In this document: piece after piece, positions 51,901 to 62,670 of the stretch
Numbering within the stretch: position 1 is the stretch's first letter
Layout of the letters: each line of letters begins with the position of its first letter
DNA from: Apostichopus japonicus
Lineage: Eukaryota; Echinodermata; Holothuroidea; Aspidochirotida; Stichopodidae
NCBI RefSeq assembly: GCF_037975245.1
Contig: NC_092563.1
Span: 6,697,501-6,761,500 of the forward strand
DNA: 64,000 nt
Reading direction: 5' to 3'
Translations under genes and position numbers: made by a program
Notes under the pieces: model-generated
The model's database searches: none
What the model saw: the letters and a program-made list of their open reading frames with translations, nothing else
What the model was told of the DNA's origin: nothing

Positions 51901-54900
51901 TGGATCAGTCACTTTATAAATTTAGTATATTTCATAATTATTATTATTATTATAATTATTATTATGATTATTATTATTATGATTATGATTATTATTTTTA
52001 TTATTGTTACTGTTGTTATTATGATTATGATTATTATAATTATATTGAAACTCCAATATACATGTAGAGCTGTGTTTATTCCATCTGTTTATTTATCAGG
52101 AAAAGAAGGCTGCCTCGGAGAAAGAAAGAGATGAGAGAATAGCAGAAGAGGAATCCAAGAATGTAAACAGTAATCGTAAGGTTGAATACGAAAAAATTAA
52201 GACCATTCTAAAGCAGAGGGGTCTAGCTATAAAGGAGGTAAGAAAAATTGCTATTTTAATTCCCTGATATATATGCAGATCTTATTCTTTAATTTTTTCC
52301 CTTGTGGTCCCTTTTACGATAAAGTCAAGAAACATTGTTTAGCTGGAGGAGTTCAATCTTGAAAAAATACCAGAAAATTATCTGAAAATATTATTCAAAA
52401 CTCTGCTTTAACTTTTTACAAAATATTGAGCTGAATCTGAATATCAGTGCAAACTCTTCCTGCGATAAAAAAATCTTTTTTAATTTCAATTCTCATATAA
52501 CTATATCCTATTGAATTCCTGCCACTTTAAGGTTGTGTCGAGTGAGACTCTGTTGTGATTCCTGTTTATAGTCATGTAGTATTGTGGCTTTTAAGTTTTT
52601 AACAGAACATTAGCTATGACATTGCTTTTCTCTGGTTCACCAGATACACAGGATTTGGATGTCAGTCCACAAGAGCTGTATTCCTGGGGTCACTAGTTTC
52701 AAAAATCTTTCCAGCTAGTAACTTTTTGCCTCTTCAATTTTTTCGTTATCAAAATGAGTTTTTGTTTCCCTTTGTTTTTTATCCTGGTCATTTCCTTCTC
52801 TCAGATACCATCTGACGGACACTGTCTTTATCGAGCAGTCGCGGACCAACTCTTACGTCAGGAGAAAGAGACGACCGTGGAGCGTCTTCGTAAGCAGACG
52901 GCCGATTACATGAGGAATCATTTGGACGATTTCATGGCATTCCTAACCAATCCTGAAACACAGGACCTTTTAACCTCAGGTGGGTGGATTTGTCGAAATT
53001 TCATTCAGTGATGTGTTATCAAACACAGACAGAATCTGACCATAAAAATATTTAAAAACGGATAGCTTTTAAAGAAAAAGATTACGGCATACTAAAAAGC
53101 ATATTGCTAATATGGTTACAGATTGATTGAAAGTAGCATTTGAAATATGACCTCATCCTCTTTCTAGGCCTTTTCTCTGACTGGGAGTGTTTTTTTCTTT
53201 AGTTTATTCTTTTCCAGTATAAATATAAATATTTATAAAAAGGATATCAAAATTCAAAAAGTACATTACGAAAATTGAAGATAAATTAGTAAAAAATTCA
53301 TTTAAACATAAAACTAAAATATCAATATTAGTATAGAAAATTAAATCTTTTTTTCAGATAAATAAAGTTTTTAAAATGATTTTAATTTAATTGTTTTTTT
53401 TGGTTATTATTCCTTGATGTAAGGTTATGCCCCCTTTAAGTAAATAAAAACAAATTTGTTTGTATCTTCTTTCCATTTTCTCGTTCATTCACATACAGAT
53501 GAGTATGAGAAGTATTGTCTTGACGTGGAAACCACTGCTTCCTGGGGCGGTCAACTCGAGGTAAGTGAGTGTCTTCCCGCAGGCAATTACATCTAACAAA
53601 GAGCTTTAATGTTAGCATTGATTGCATCATGGTTGAAAAAAATAAAAAAACAGTTGCTGAATGAGCTGTTATAGTTTACAGCAAGACTAGGGTCTTCTTC
53701 TTCGTGATTTTGTGTACAAAATGGGAGCTAATTTCAGGTGGTTATGTAGTATGATAATTGTGCTTGTTTGTTTTCCTGTTTGAAACATAGGCAGGTTTAC
53801 ATATACCTGAGTGTAAGGTAAGAAAGTAATATACTAGCTGATGCAGGCCAAAAGTTTTCACAACTTTAAGCCTCTTGTCAAAACAACGCTCAAATTTGCT
53901 GAGAAAAGATCAACTAACTAAAGTCAAGCTTTCACTGGCATTTTCCTGAACTACAACACAAGTCAGTTACTGCGCAGACTCTTGAGAGCAATACGAGAGC
54001 ATGCAAGTAGGTCAGTGACTTATACATGCACAATTTTAAATACAAAGCAAATGATGCAGCCAGAAAGCTGAACAGTGAGTGGGTGCAGTAGAGTGCCACA
54101 CAGGGTGCAGTAGAGTGCCACACAGGGTGCAGTAGAGTGCCACAGAGGGTGCAGTAGAGTGCCACACATGGCAAGTAGACTGTAGTCGTCTAGGCTGTCT
54201 AGCTACTCTTGATATGGCAAATATTAATTTGTCTTCAAGGCCTTGCTTAGTATTTCAATTATCTTGCCTTACAGAATACTGCAATGTCTAATTTCAATTA
54301 TGTTTTATTATTCAATTATTCAATTATTATTCAATTATTAATTATTCAATTATTTCAATTATTTCAATTACCTTGCCTTACAGATTAATGCAATGTCTAA
54401 TTTTCTGCAAGTCCCTGTGGAGGTCATTCAAGCAGATGGGCCACCAATTATGACAGGTGAAGATCGGACTTCTCCCACCATCATTTTATCGTAAGTCGAT
54501 AATTTTTATAGTTTTTTTTTTTCTCGTTTTAATCCATTTCCTCGTCTCTTGGACTGTTCTGACAGTAATCTATGTTACGATGTAATTCCGTCATAAGATA
54601 AAACAAGTGCACCCAATCAAATTGTCAATCAAAGCTAGCCCGACATGGAGACCAAGTGAAGGGTAGGGAACAGTAGAGGTGATTGCAAAAAGGGGAATTT
54701 ACATTAGAGTAGGTTTAACATCAGGAATATAACCAGCAATCAAGTAGAGAAGGGGGCAAAATTGAGACTTAATAGAAATATGATAGCAGAGTGACATTAA
54801 GGGACATAAAATAGGAATATGTAAGAGTGCAGACAACGAGGGACACAGGGAATAGTTTTGTATTCAAAATTTGTGTTTAGCAGTTTTTAAAGTTTCTGAA

Positions 54901-55761
54901 TTTTGTCTAGCTTTTATAAAATACTATGGCTCCTGTGTACATACAAACTGCTATGCATCTTTGCACGTATATAGTAAATTTTGCATAGAATTTTGCGATG
55001 CGGGGGGGGGCTGTAATAACTTTAATGTACATATCATATAGGCATGCATCTGTTATGACATTGCATGCCAATTACATACAATCATTTGCCGTGTTATTAC
55101 CCTTCCATATTGGTTATCATTTTGGGGGGGGGGAGTCGTCTTACATTTAGTGATCGTATTAGTAACTGCGAATTAGTGGGGCAAGCTTGGAATTTTTTTT
55201 AATTACCAAGGAGTTTTTTTTTGGAAACTATTGATTTCCTTTAGCTACATCATTTCAATTAATTTTTCTTTCAGTAGGTGCCCAAAAAATTCTCACCATA
55301 TTGCCAGAATTTTCACAAAAATATTTGGTTGGGGGTGCAGCACCCTCTCCCCCCAGCCTCCTGCCTCTTATGCCTATGGTTGTATAGCTAGTTGTCACCA
55401 AGAATGTAAGAGGTTCAGACATAAATGGGTAAAGGAAAAAGGGCAATTGAGGATGTAACCAGATACATCGAAGGGCAACTAAGGGATGCAGTAGGGGTAA
55501 CTAAGGTGGTGGGACAATGAGATAAAACTGGGAATACAGAAGAGTAAGGATATCAGGAACATCTTGAAGTAATGGTTAACCTTGAACATAATCACAAACA
55601 TAGTCATTCATTGAAAAACAAAACATAACACAGCGTGTCTTTCTGTCTCTGCTCAAAGGTATCACAGGCATGCCTATGGACTCGGTGAACACTACAATTC
55701 TGTTACGACCACATCTCAGGTAGACAAATCAGAGAGCGCTGACGACGAGGGATTTTCTTAA
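48971..55761 (+). CDS. OTUD6B: OTU-domain deubiquitinase OTUD6B (complete, eight coding exons)
   Basis: Cysteine protease that removes ubiquitin; the family is linked to proteasome and translation control in the cytoplasm. Exons: 48971-49019, 50052-50194, 50906-51007, 52100-52237, 52805-52979, 53499-53560, 54384-54490 and 55659-55761. All GT/AG phases close and give 292 residues (human 293). Residues 1-135 form a charged coiled-coil start (MEELDERHRKERKELQ, KAQRRR, EKKAASEKERDERIAE). The OTU domain starts at about 145 with IPSDGHCLYRAV, carrying Asp148 and the catalytic Cys151, continues with TADYMRNH, WGGQLE and VEVIQADGPPI, and ends with HAYGLGEHYNSV, carrying catalytic His270. An in-frame TAA directly precedes the ATG, which fixes the start. 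It is divergent with RABGGTA. Confidence 0.97.
49310..49520 (+). mobile_element. TA-flanked inverted-repeat element, truncated copy C
   Basis: It matches the left half of the copy at 46530 (AAAGGCATTGAAGACTCGCC onward) and stops after about 210 bp; the right end is missing. It lies in OTUD6B intron 1. Confidence 0.75.
51599..51812. repeat. Tandem duplication, about 114-bp unit
   Basis: Two copies, starting near 51599 and 51713, share GATGATACCCATATTAACAT, AGCCAGGAGTGCCAG and ATACTATGTAACCAGGAATC. They lie in OTUD6B intron 3. Confidence 0.9.
51938..52040. repeat. ATT/ATG trinucleotide array
   Basis: About 100 bp of ATT with interspersed ATG, shortly upstream of the acceptor of OTUD6B exon 4. 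Confidence 0.9.
54081..54168. repeat. 22-bp minisatellite, four units
   Basis: Four head-to-tail copies of GGGTGCAGTAGAGTGCCACA plus two bases, nearly identical, in OTUD6B intron 6. Confidence 0.95.
54252..54294 (+). repeat. Duplicate of the OTUD6B exon 7 splice acceptor
   Basis: It copies 54361-54403, which contains the real acceptor and the first bases of exon 7. Both have ATTTCAATTA/T, CTTGCCTTACAG and GCAATGTCTAATT. The copy keeps a full pyrimidine tract and AG, but its downstream sequence leaves the exon after about 20 bp. Confidence 0.85.
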
Positions 55762-56156
55762 CAGAACCGTAGATGTAGCACTGCAGGAACTAGTCCAACT
55801 GGTAATTATTGCAAAACAGGACACATGATGTGTCTCCAGCCTGCTGCTGCTGATGAAAGCTTCCGTACAGCTTGTTCCCCGTTTACATTCCCATAACAGG
55901 GTGATGGGGTTACATTCTACCTTGCAACTATCTCAAGAAAAGAGCTAAAAGGTGACCTGTAAAATGTCAAGCAAGTTCATTTTTAGTATTACAATGACAG
56001 AAATGTAATAATAATAATAATGATAATCAGTATTTATTTTTTACGGCGCTATAAAAACAACTCTCTTGGGACGCAGGTTAAAATTTGAGATAGTAGGGTA
56101 ACGGCTAGCGTTCACACCGACCGATACCAGCAAGCCTGTTGATTGGAGGTCTTGAG
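55762..56156 (+). other. Probable OTUD6B 3' UTR, first part
   Basis: It follows the TAA stop at 55759-55761. An ATA/AAT-rich stretch at 56005-56050 (ATGATAATCAGTATTTAT) resembles the 3' tail of the SINE at 37820 and may be a tail-only fragment. Confidence 0.4.
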
Positions 56157-56528
56157 GCAGAATTATATCTCAGTCATGCCACTTGAAAAAAAAAAATCAA
56201 GGGATACCATTGGCTAACGAAACTTAAGAACTCGGCTCAAAGTTATACCATTTACTGTTCAACTATTTGGTAGTATGTTTAGGGCCAGTAAGAATAAAGA
56301 CAATCATGTTTATTGCTGGACTTTCTTATAAATAAACCTTTGCAGAATTATATCTCAGTCATGCCACTTGAAAAAGAATCAATGGATACCATTGGCTAAC
56401 GAAACTTAAAAACTCGGTTCAAAGTTATACCATTTTTACTGTTCAACTATTTGGTAGTATGTCTTGGGCCAGTAAGAATAAAAACAATCATGTTTATTGC
56501 TGGACTTTCTTATAAATAAACCTTTGCA
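56157..56528. repeat. 185-bp tandem duplication with polyadenylation signals
   Basis: Two copies (56157 and 56342 starts) share GCAGAATTATATCTCAGTCA, TGGCTAACGAAACTTAA and ATTGCTGGACTTTCTTATA. Each contains AATAAA words, so the OTUD6B transcript end may be duplicated. Confidence 0.9.
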
Positions 56529-56924
56529 ATGAAACAATCAAGGAAGTGAATAAGACATGATCACAAAGTGGAGATTTGTTTAATTAGTGTCCAAAAATGG
56601 ACTGTTTGGTTACTATCTGAGTATCTGAGCAAATATGCACACTAAGCTTAGGATATAACACTCTCATAAGTAATGTACCAGCCTAACCTTAACTAAATAC
56701 AATAAGTCTCTATTGGAAGACCATTGATTTATAACTTTTGTTAATTTTTTTTTGGGGGGGGGGTGGATGAGGCAAGTCTATATATATGGGTACACTGTAG
56801 TGCAATCTGAAAACTTAGTAGACCCAATTGAAAGTGCATGGGTGTTTAAATAGTTTAGTAATGGAGGCACAAGCAGCTGCTAACCTAGCCTTGGTTTACA
56901 GGCAACTAAACTTAACCCAGGTAT

Positions 56925-57110
56925 GTAGGTAACCATCTATTAATAGTATGGTGTCCAGGTAACCAACCAAACTAGTCTTGGTGTCCAGGCAACAAATTAC
57001 TTTTAGAAGGCTTGGTATCCAAGTATCCAGCTATTTATAATATTGGTAACCAGTTTTTAATAGCCTTGTTGTCCAGGCAGCAAGCTTCATAAATCGTTGG
57101 TAACCAGCTG
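56925..57110. repeat. Degenerate tandem repeat (GGTGTCCAGGCAAC unit)
   Basis: Variants of TTGGTGTCCAGG and GGTAACCAGCT recur every 30-60 bp. No coding sequence. Confidence 0.6.
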
Positions 57111-57450
57111 CAAACTAGATTGCTTAGGTGTGCATAATAATAATAATTTGTCAACATCTCGTTTTGTATCATGATACTGCATGTAATGCGCTCAGCCTCA
57201 CATAAGTTCTTAGTAGGATGGGCTGTGAAATATGATTCAAGGAGGAAGAGACAACGAAAGCAAAACTAGAGCGAAACACAAAGAATTAAAATTGACACAG
57301 TATATTCTAAAGATTAAAATATTAAAAAAAATCATTACAGATCAACTTCAACATAACAATGTAAGTCAGAACCCCCCTATTACACGTATATATATATGTG
57401 TTAGCTGGTCGTCAACGACGCAAGCACTCAATAATATTCCCGCCAGAGCT

Positions 57451-57620
57451 GACGCACGCTCCCTTAGCAAGAACAGAATCCTCTCGACCTGACGCACACA
57501 GCCACCCTCTGTGAGATTCCCTCTACAACAGACGCACGCACCCTCAGTTAGAACAGGTTCCTCTCGACGTGACCCACGCACGCACCCTTGGTGAAATTCC
57601 CTCTACAGCGGACGCATGTG
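57451..57620. repeat. 40-bp tandem repeat, four units plus a partial
   Basis: Units start at 57451, 57491, 57531 and 57571, each opening with GACGCACGC or a close variant; alternate units are more alike (AACAGAATCCTCTCGACCT against GAGATTCCCTCTACAACA), so the higher-order period is 80 bp. Confidence 0.9.
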
Positions 57621-58281
57621 TAGCCGGCCAAAAACGCAGTGAAATATATTTTTAGGTTTGGGAAGATTACAAGTGACACCTCCAAATTAGGTAGGGCCGG
57701 TTTACTCTGAGATCATGGGGACAACTTGAAAAGGCAGAATGCTCACACAAAAACAAACAAATAAGGGTAAAGTGGTGCCTTTACGATGCACATGGACGTT
57801 GTATTAATATAAATGGGGTTGCTTTAACTTAATGTGAAATTATATAAATGGGTGTAACTTACTTATCTCGGAACTCTTACTTCTTATAACGACTCCACTG
57901 AACTTAATGGAAAAATAATACTTATCAGTCCCAACGAAAATAATAACAAAATCGCGGCGCGGGTCGACCGAATACAATTTGAGAACGAAATTGTCTTGGG
58001 GAACTTCTAGGGTGGTTCACTTAGTTGGGGACGTCTCTGGATTGGGTGGTTCTCTGGATGGCTCGCGACTCGGGGAAATAACCTCTTGGGGCGTCTCAGA
58101 TTGGGGCGTCTCTAGGAGAAACTGTTCATCACTTGGGTTGGGTCATCGCAGGGGTTCACTTCCGGATCCAAACATTGAATTAAAATGGGAATTTATAGTT
58201 CAGTTCCATCACAACAGAAAATTATAGGGTTGCCAGATATTAGCACAGGATGAAATATAGTTCTGCCTCCATTGGTACAGC
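57621..58281. other. Intergenic, no gene seen
   Basis: The stretch 58000-58110 has repeated TTGGGG/CTCTGGAT words. No supported gene. Confidence 0.5.
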
Positions 58282-59182
58282 TCCGGGTGCAGGCCCGTAG
58301 CCAGGGAGTTCAGCCTGGGGGGGCTGGGAGTTGTCCAAGGGGGGCAAACAATCGGTACACTATCTAAGCGGAGCGCCACCATCGGTTGGCGCGGAGCGTA
58401 CCAGAAAATTTTTGATGCCTACAACACCCCAGATCACTGGAAATAGCACTTCTCGGACTCAATTGTGACATCTGAACATCAAATTTGAAAGGGTTTTCAT
58501 GTATTGAAATCATGTGTCAAATCAAATCATTTATAATAAAATGATTTTAGCCCAGATGGGTAGGGATTCATGTTGAGAGTAACACCAGTTCTTTGTGTAT
58601 TTATAGTCAGCAGTCACAAAAAACATAGAAAGACACGAATAGGTATTCTATTAATCCCCTGTGTTTCCTATTTTTGAGAACAATGTCTCGCTGTGCCCAG
58701 TGCCCCACAAATTGGGGCACAGTGAGACACATCCAGAAATTTTTGAAATGCTCTAAAATCCCTGTTGCCACATGCATACAAACTTCTAGAATTGAATGTG
58801 CGAATGTGCCCTTACATATACCAAACATGAGCTTCTTTTGATAGTTCAATGGCTAAGTTATGGAATTGGCCAAACGGATTTTTCTGTCTCACAGTGACCC
58901 ACCCACGGTTCTAGGGTGAAATCTACAGCATGAAACAGCTAATTGAAATATCTTTCACTCGACTTAGTGCGACCATGCAGGGAGATGCTACTGACAGATT
59001 GTTACTGGGCATTGATATCAATAATGGTTGATATTTGTACAAGTCCACATCCACATTGAAATTTATGTTACACTTTAAGTAAACGAATACGATAATCTTG
59101 AACCACATGAATTCAGTCCCATACATCAATTTGTGGTGTTATACGTGAAAATGATAACACATGTACTCTGTACTGCTGTCGT

Positions 59183-59424
59183 GTCCGGACAACTCCCACC
59201 CGGACAATTCCCACCCGAACAGTTCCCACCCAACTGAAGCTTTATTTTCGTCAGAATTAGGGTTAGTTTTAGGGTTAGGGGTTATGGTTAGTGTCAATGA
59301 GTTAGGTTTAGGGTCAGAGTTAGCGTTAGGGTTAGTGGGTTAGGGTTAGGGTCTAAAGTTAGGGTTCGCTATGGGTGGTAATTGTCCGGGTGGGAATTGT
59401 CCGGGTGGGAGTTGACCTAGCACC
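59183..59424. mobile_element. Nested inverted-repeat element with TTAGGG-like core
   Basis: The ends are inverted repeats made of GTCCGGACAACTCCCACC-type words, two to three per arm. The core at about 59258-59372 is degenerate TTAGGG / GTTAGGGTT repeat. The 13-mers GTACTGCTGTCGT (59170-59182) and GTACTGCTGTAGT (59425-59437) flank it and differ at one base, as expected of a target duplication. It lies within the hAT element, 4 bp from the transposase stop when the duplication is included. Confidence 0.7.
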
Positions 59425-59440
59425 GTACTGCTGTAGTCAT

Positions 59441-61678
59441 TCAGAACAATTGCAAGTGTCTTTGCTTCTGTGCAAATATGCTCAAAAATTCATCCAGGTT
59501 CAAGGCCTCTGTTCTCTTTTTCTCGAATGCAAGCATGACCAAGTTACTTTTCCGGCTTGTGAGCATTGAGCGACGTGTAGGTTTATCAATCCTGCCCTCT
59601 GTAGAGAAAGTACTCTCACAGAGAGCACTGCTACTTCCAAACGTTGAGATGTCTGCCAACATGTTGTAGGTATCTGGGAAAGCAGTTCTCTGCTCATACA
59701 CTTTCTTGAGTACAGCATTAGAGTCGCTCGAGTCTGCAACAGGAAGGCTGCGATCAAGGAATTTCTTGCACACGGAAAGTTCGGCTTCAGATGGTACTGT
59801 AACACCGAGCGCTGCCAACGGGGCTAACTTTTCGTGATGAAAGAAATCTTCGGACTTTCGGCTCGCAGCGGAAGTTGCTTGATAGAGCCATGCATTGTCA
59901 CTGAAGCGCCGTCTGAATTCCGACAGTGTTATGTCAACTGCTTCATACATTGTGGCTTTTAATTTGGACATTTGTTGAGAAGATGCGCTAGCACTCCTGT
60001 TACCGATAGCTTCCGTGATTACGTAATCATCCAGACGACCATTGGGTAATCTAGCACGCTTTGGGCGGGATGTCTCGGGTCCAGTAATCTCATCACTTTC
60101 CGCCTCCATTAGCTTATGAGCACTTGCCACAAATGTTGTGAAATGCTCATCTGACCGTAGATCGCCCAGCTCTCCAGTCGTAGCACTCACCAGGTTCAAT
60201 GCCTCGATCAGGTCTGTTTCACGTGCCTGCAGCATTCTGTTGATCGGCGACATTACTTCCAGTAGTTCTTTTAGGAACACCATAAGAAACCGGAACTTGA
60301 AATCCGAGATCGTCTGTCGAAGGCCTGTAGCAGTGGCAATGGTCTCCCCATCAAACATTGATGTATTTAGCTTGATGGCAGTAAGTGCTTCCATTATCTT
60401 GGTGAAGTTATCAGCGATGGCCTTGGTTGCTTGGAGGTGCCCGGACCAACGTGTCTCGAGAACACGCTTGATGTGTGTGCCACTGTACAAGGCTGCTACT
60501 TTCGGCTTTCTGAAGAAATTATACAGCATCTCTACTTGGTCAAAATATATGCCAATGTCTTGTATGAATGACACCAGGCTGATGACTATCAAGTGGATTC
60601 TGTGATCGTAGCAGTGCACGTATGGCACTTGTCTGCCAATTTTTTCCTGTATGCGCCTCTGAACCCCACTTTTGTCTCCACTCATAACACTCGCCCCATC
60701 GTAGCACTGGGTAATCACATTATCCAATGGGATACCTGCATATTCCAAAGTGCTGCAAATCACTTCCGTCAATGCTTCTGCATCTAGCTCTGTGGTATGG
60801 GGCATTCTTACCAAAGATTCCATGCATTTTCCTTCCTTAACAAAGCGTACGCCTACCGAGATGTTTTCAACATTGTTCTTATCACGCGCACCATCCGCTA
60901 GAAGTGTATATCGTTTCGTGGATGTGCTATTCACATCTTTAGCAACATCTTTCATGACCATATCTGCTAGTGTGTCTATTATTTCATTTTGGATTTCCGG
61001 TGATCGATAGGTTGCATTACTCGGCATGACTTTTGCAATATCAGCAAGTTTCTGGTCCTTTCTTAAGGTAAACTGGAAAAGTTTCTCAAACAAGCCCCTT
61101 TCATTATGGGTAGTGATATCATAGTCTCCTCTGAGTGGAAGTTCATTCACAGCAATGAACTGTATGATTTCCGCAATTGACCGGACATAGTACCGACGTT
61201 TCTCAAGAACATCTGCGTTCACCAATGTGGAAATAGAGCAGCCTTTCTCAACCCGCAGTTCCTTCTCTCTCCAGGACACCATAGCTGTGATGTGAGGAGC
61301 TGATAAGTTGTGCTTTTCCAGCCCCTTCCGTTTGTCACCCAATGCAGTCTTCCATGCTTTGTAACCAATCACACTCCATTCTTTGCTCACTCCTGGGGGC
61401 GAGAAGACTCTACAGCAATAACAAAATGCAGCATTTTTCTCTACAGAATACTCCAGCCAATCATATTTGTCGTACCACTCGGGGTGGAATCTACGGTTGT
61501 TTGCATCACTTGGAAATGGAACGTTTGTGGGACGCCTGATAGTCTCCCTGGTAGAACTGCCTGGTTGATCCTGGGCCTGGACTGCTGCCCTTGGCTCACT
61601 TGGTTCGGTTTCCAGTCCGGGTGTGCGTTGTTTTCTTACAAACCACTTGTCCAAGTTGGCGGGCCGACTGTTGGCCAT
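59441..61678 (-). CDS. hAT-family transposase (DUF4371 / zinc finger MYM type 1-like)
   Basis: Cut-and-paste transposase of the surrounding element. The 745-codon frame is unbroken. Domains: a TTF-type zinc finger at about 50-135 (FHPEWYDKYDWLEY, CYCC at 86-89, and HNLSAPH at 123-129); a DUF4371-like RNase H fold at about 150-420 with acidic residues in LADGARDK (Asp262) and QCYDGASVMSG (Asp327), and ETRWSGH at 409-414; and a C-terminal hAT dimerisation region at about 640-725 with ADISTFGSSSALCESTFS. The third catalytic acid is likely a Glu of that last block (not certain). The start MANSRPANLDKWF is preferred; the frame stays open upstream to 61936, but those 86 residues look like translated repeat. 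No stop or frameshift is seen, so it may be active. Confidence 0.93.
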   Translation of the reverse strand: MANSRPANLDKWFVRKQRTPGLETEPSEPRAAVQAQDQPGSSTRETIRRPTNVPFPSDANNRRFHPEWYDKYDWLEYSVEKNAAFCYCCRVFSPPGVSKEWSVIGYKAWKTALGDKRKGLEKHNLSAPHITAMVSWREKELRVEKGCSISTLVNADVLEKRRYYVRSIAEIIQFIAVNELPLRGDYDITTHNERGLFEKLFQFTLRKDQKLADIAKVMPSNATYRSPEIQNEIIDTLADMVMKDVAKDVNSTSTKRYTLLADGARDKNNVENISVGVRFVKEGKCMESLVRMPHTTELDAEALTEVICSTLEYAGIPLDNVITQCYDGASVMSGDKSGVQRRIQEKIGRQVPYVHCYDHRIHLIVISLVSFIQDIGIYFDQVEMLYNFFRKPKVAALYSGTHIKRVLETRWSGHLQATKAIADNFTKIMEALTAIKLNTSMFDGETIATATGLRQTISDFKFRFLMVFLKELLEVMSPINRMLQARETDLIEALNLVSATTGELGDLRSDEHFTTFVASAHKLMEAESDEITGPETSRPKRARLPNGRLDDYVITEAIGNRSASASSQQMSKLKATMYEAVDITLSEFRRRFSDNAWLYQATSAASRKSEDFFHHEKLAPLAALGVTVPSEAELSVCKKFLDRSLPVADSSDSNAVLKKVYEQRTAFPDTYNMLADISTFGSSSALCESTFSTEGRIDKPTRRSMLTSRKSNLVMLAFEKKRTEALNLDEFLSIFAQKQRHLQLF

Positions 61679-62662
61679 TGTGCAGTATGTTGTCTGTGCA
61701 AGGAAATTGAGGGAACATGAATAAAGACCATAGATCTGTGATAATTTAAGCGTTTCGTCCCAAAATTCAAAATGGCCGCCAATTTGACCTCGGATGACCT
61801 CAAAATTAGTGCCATCTTTTTCTGCATCTAATGTTACCTCCATATACCAATTTTCATTCAAATCGGACAAAAATTGGCGCAAATTATGCAAATTAGCTGC
61901 CCCCAGGGGTGCGACCATGTGCAAATTCGAACTCATCCGAGATTTTACTTAGGCGAACACATCTGCAAAGTTTGAAGTCGATCGGTTAATGTCTCGGAGC
62001 GTGAGAGCGCTAAGGCGAAAAGCGTCCGGCGGCGGCGGATCCGGCGGAGACGAAGGCAAAACCATTATATCCCGATGTGGGGATACAAGGGACTGAATGT
62101 GCATGTTCCTCTCACAAAGCTACAGTGCACAGTACTATGTTTGTACAAGCACAAGAATAGATGTGAAACTTGTCGTCATAATAAACATGATTGTGCCGTG
62201 TACTCACATTCTGGTTGGAAGGGGGAGCACCGGAGCAGTCAACAGTGTGAGCCTGAATTTTCTGGTTGGAGTGTGTCGAAAGGGTGCGCAAGATTACGAG
62301 TACGAGTAATACCGTACCGTACCAGTACATACAAGGGAACGAGGGTGCATGAAACTAATTGCAGTGCAGCGTCAAAATTATTTCAAGGCAAGGTGACATG
62401 GAATAGCCGACTTTGCCGACGTTGGTATGTAACAAGTTAGTTTATATCACATGATATGGGGTATGTATGGAAGCTTATGGCCTGTTACTGGTATTGGATT
62501 GTTTTCAGATAAACAGAATATATATGTAATTATGCAAGGCTGGTACATTTCACAAATAGAGTATGACATTTTATTTTTATGGCTTGAAATTGTCTTGGGG
62601 GGGGCCAAAATATGTCGAGGGGGGGCGGCGCCCCCTTTCGCCCCCCCTTGACTACGGGCCTG
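61679..62662. other. hAT element, non-coding transposase-upstream end
   Basis: It contains AATGGCCGCCAATTTGACCT-type repeat sequence and a GGCGGCGGCGG-like block at about 62020-62045. Homopolymer G and C runs precede the right inverted end. No further gene is seen. Confidence 0.6.
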
Positions 62663-62670
62663 TCCGGGTG

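Larger units (their letters stand above)
58290..62662 (-). mobile_element. Complete hAT DNA transposon (4373 bp)
   Basis: The left end reads CAGGCCCGTAGCCAGG; the reverse complement of the right end reads CAGGCCCGTAGTCAAGG, so the terminal inverted repeats agree at all but two of 16-17 positions. Both sides carry the identical 8-bp direct repeat TCCGGGTG (58282-58289 and 62663-62670), the hAT target-site duplication. Inside lies an unbroken transposase frame on the minus strand. A short insert with telomere-like repeats (59183-59424) sits just past the transposase stop. The perfect duplication and intact frame suggest a recent insertion. Confidence 0.93.

Noticed and set aside
53932-54174. 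Minus-strand repeat protein (CVALYCTLCGTLLHPVW-like units)
   Set aside because: It is the translation of the 22-bp minisatellite in an OTUD6B intron.
59258-59372. A real chromosome end or fused telomere
   Set aside because: The TTAGGG-like repeat is short, degenerate and bounded by inverted repeats inside a transposon.
61679-61936. The 86-residue N-terminal extension of the transposase frame
   Set aside because: It translates repeat-like DNA and adds nothing matching hAT proteins; the MANSRPANLDKWF start fits the usual layout.
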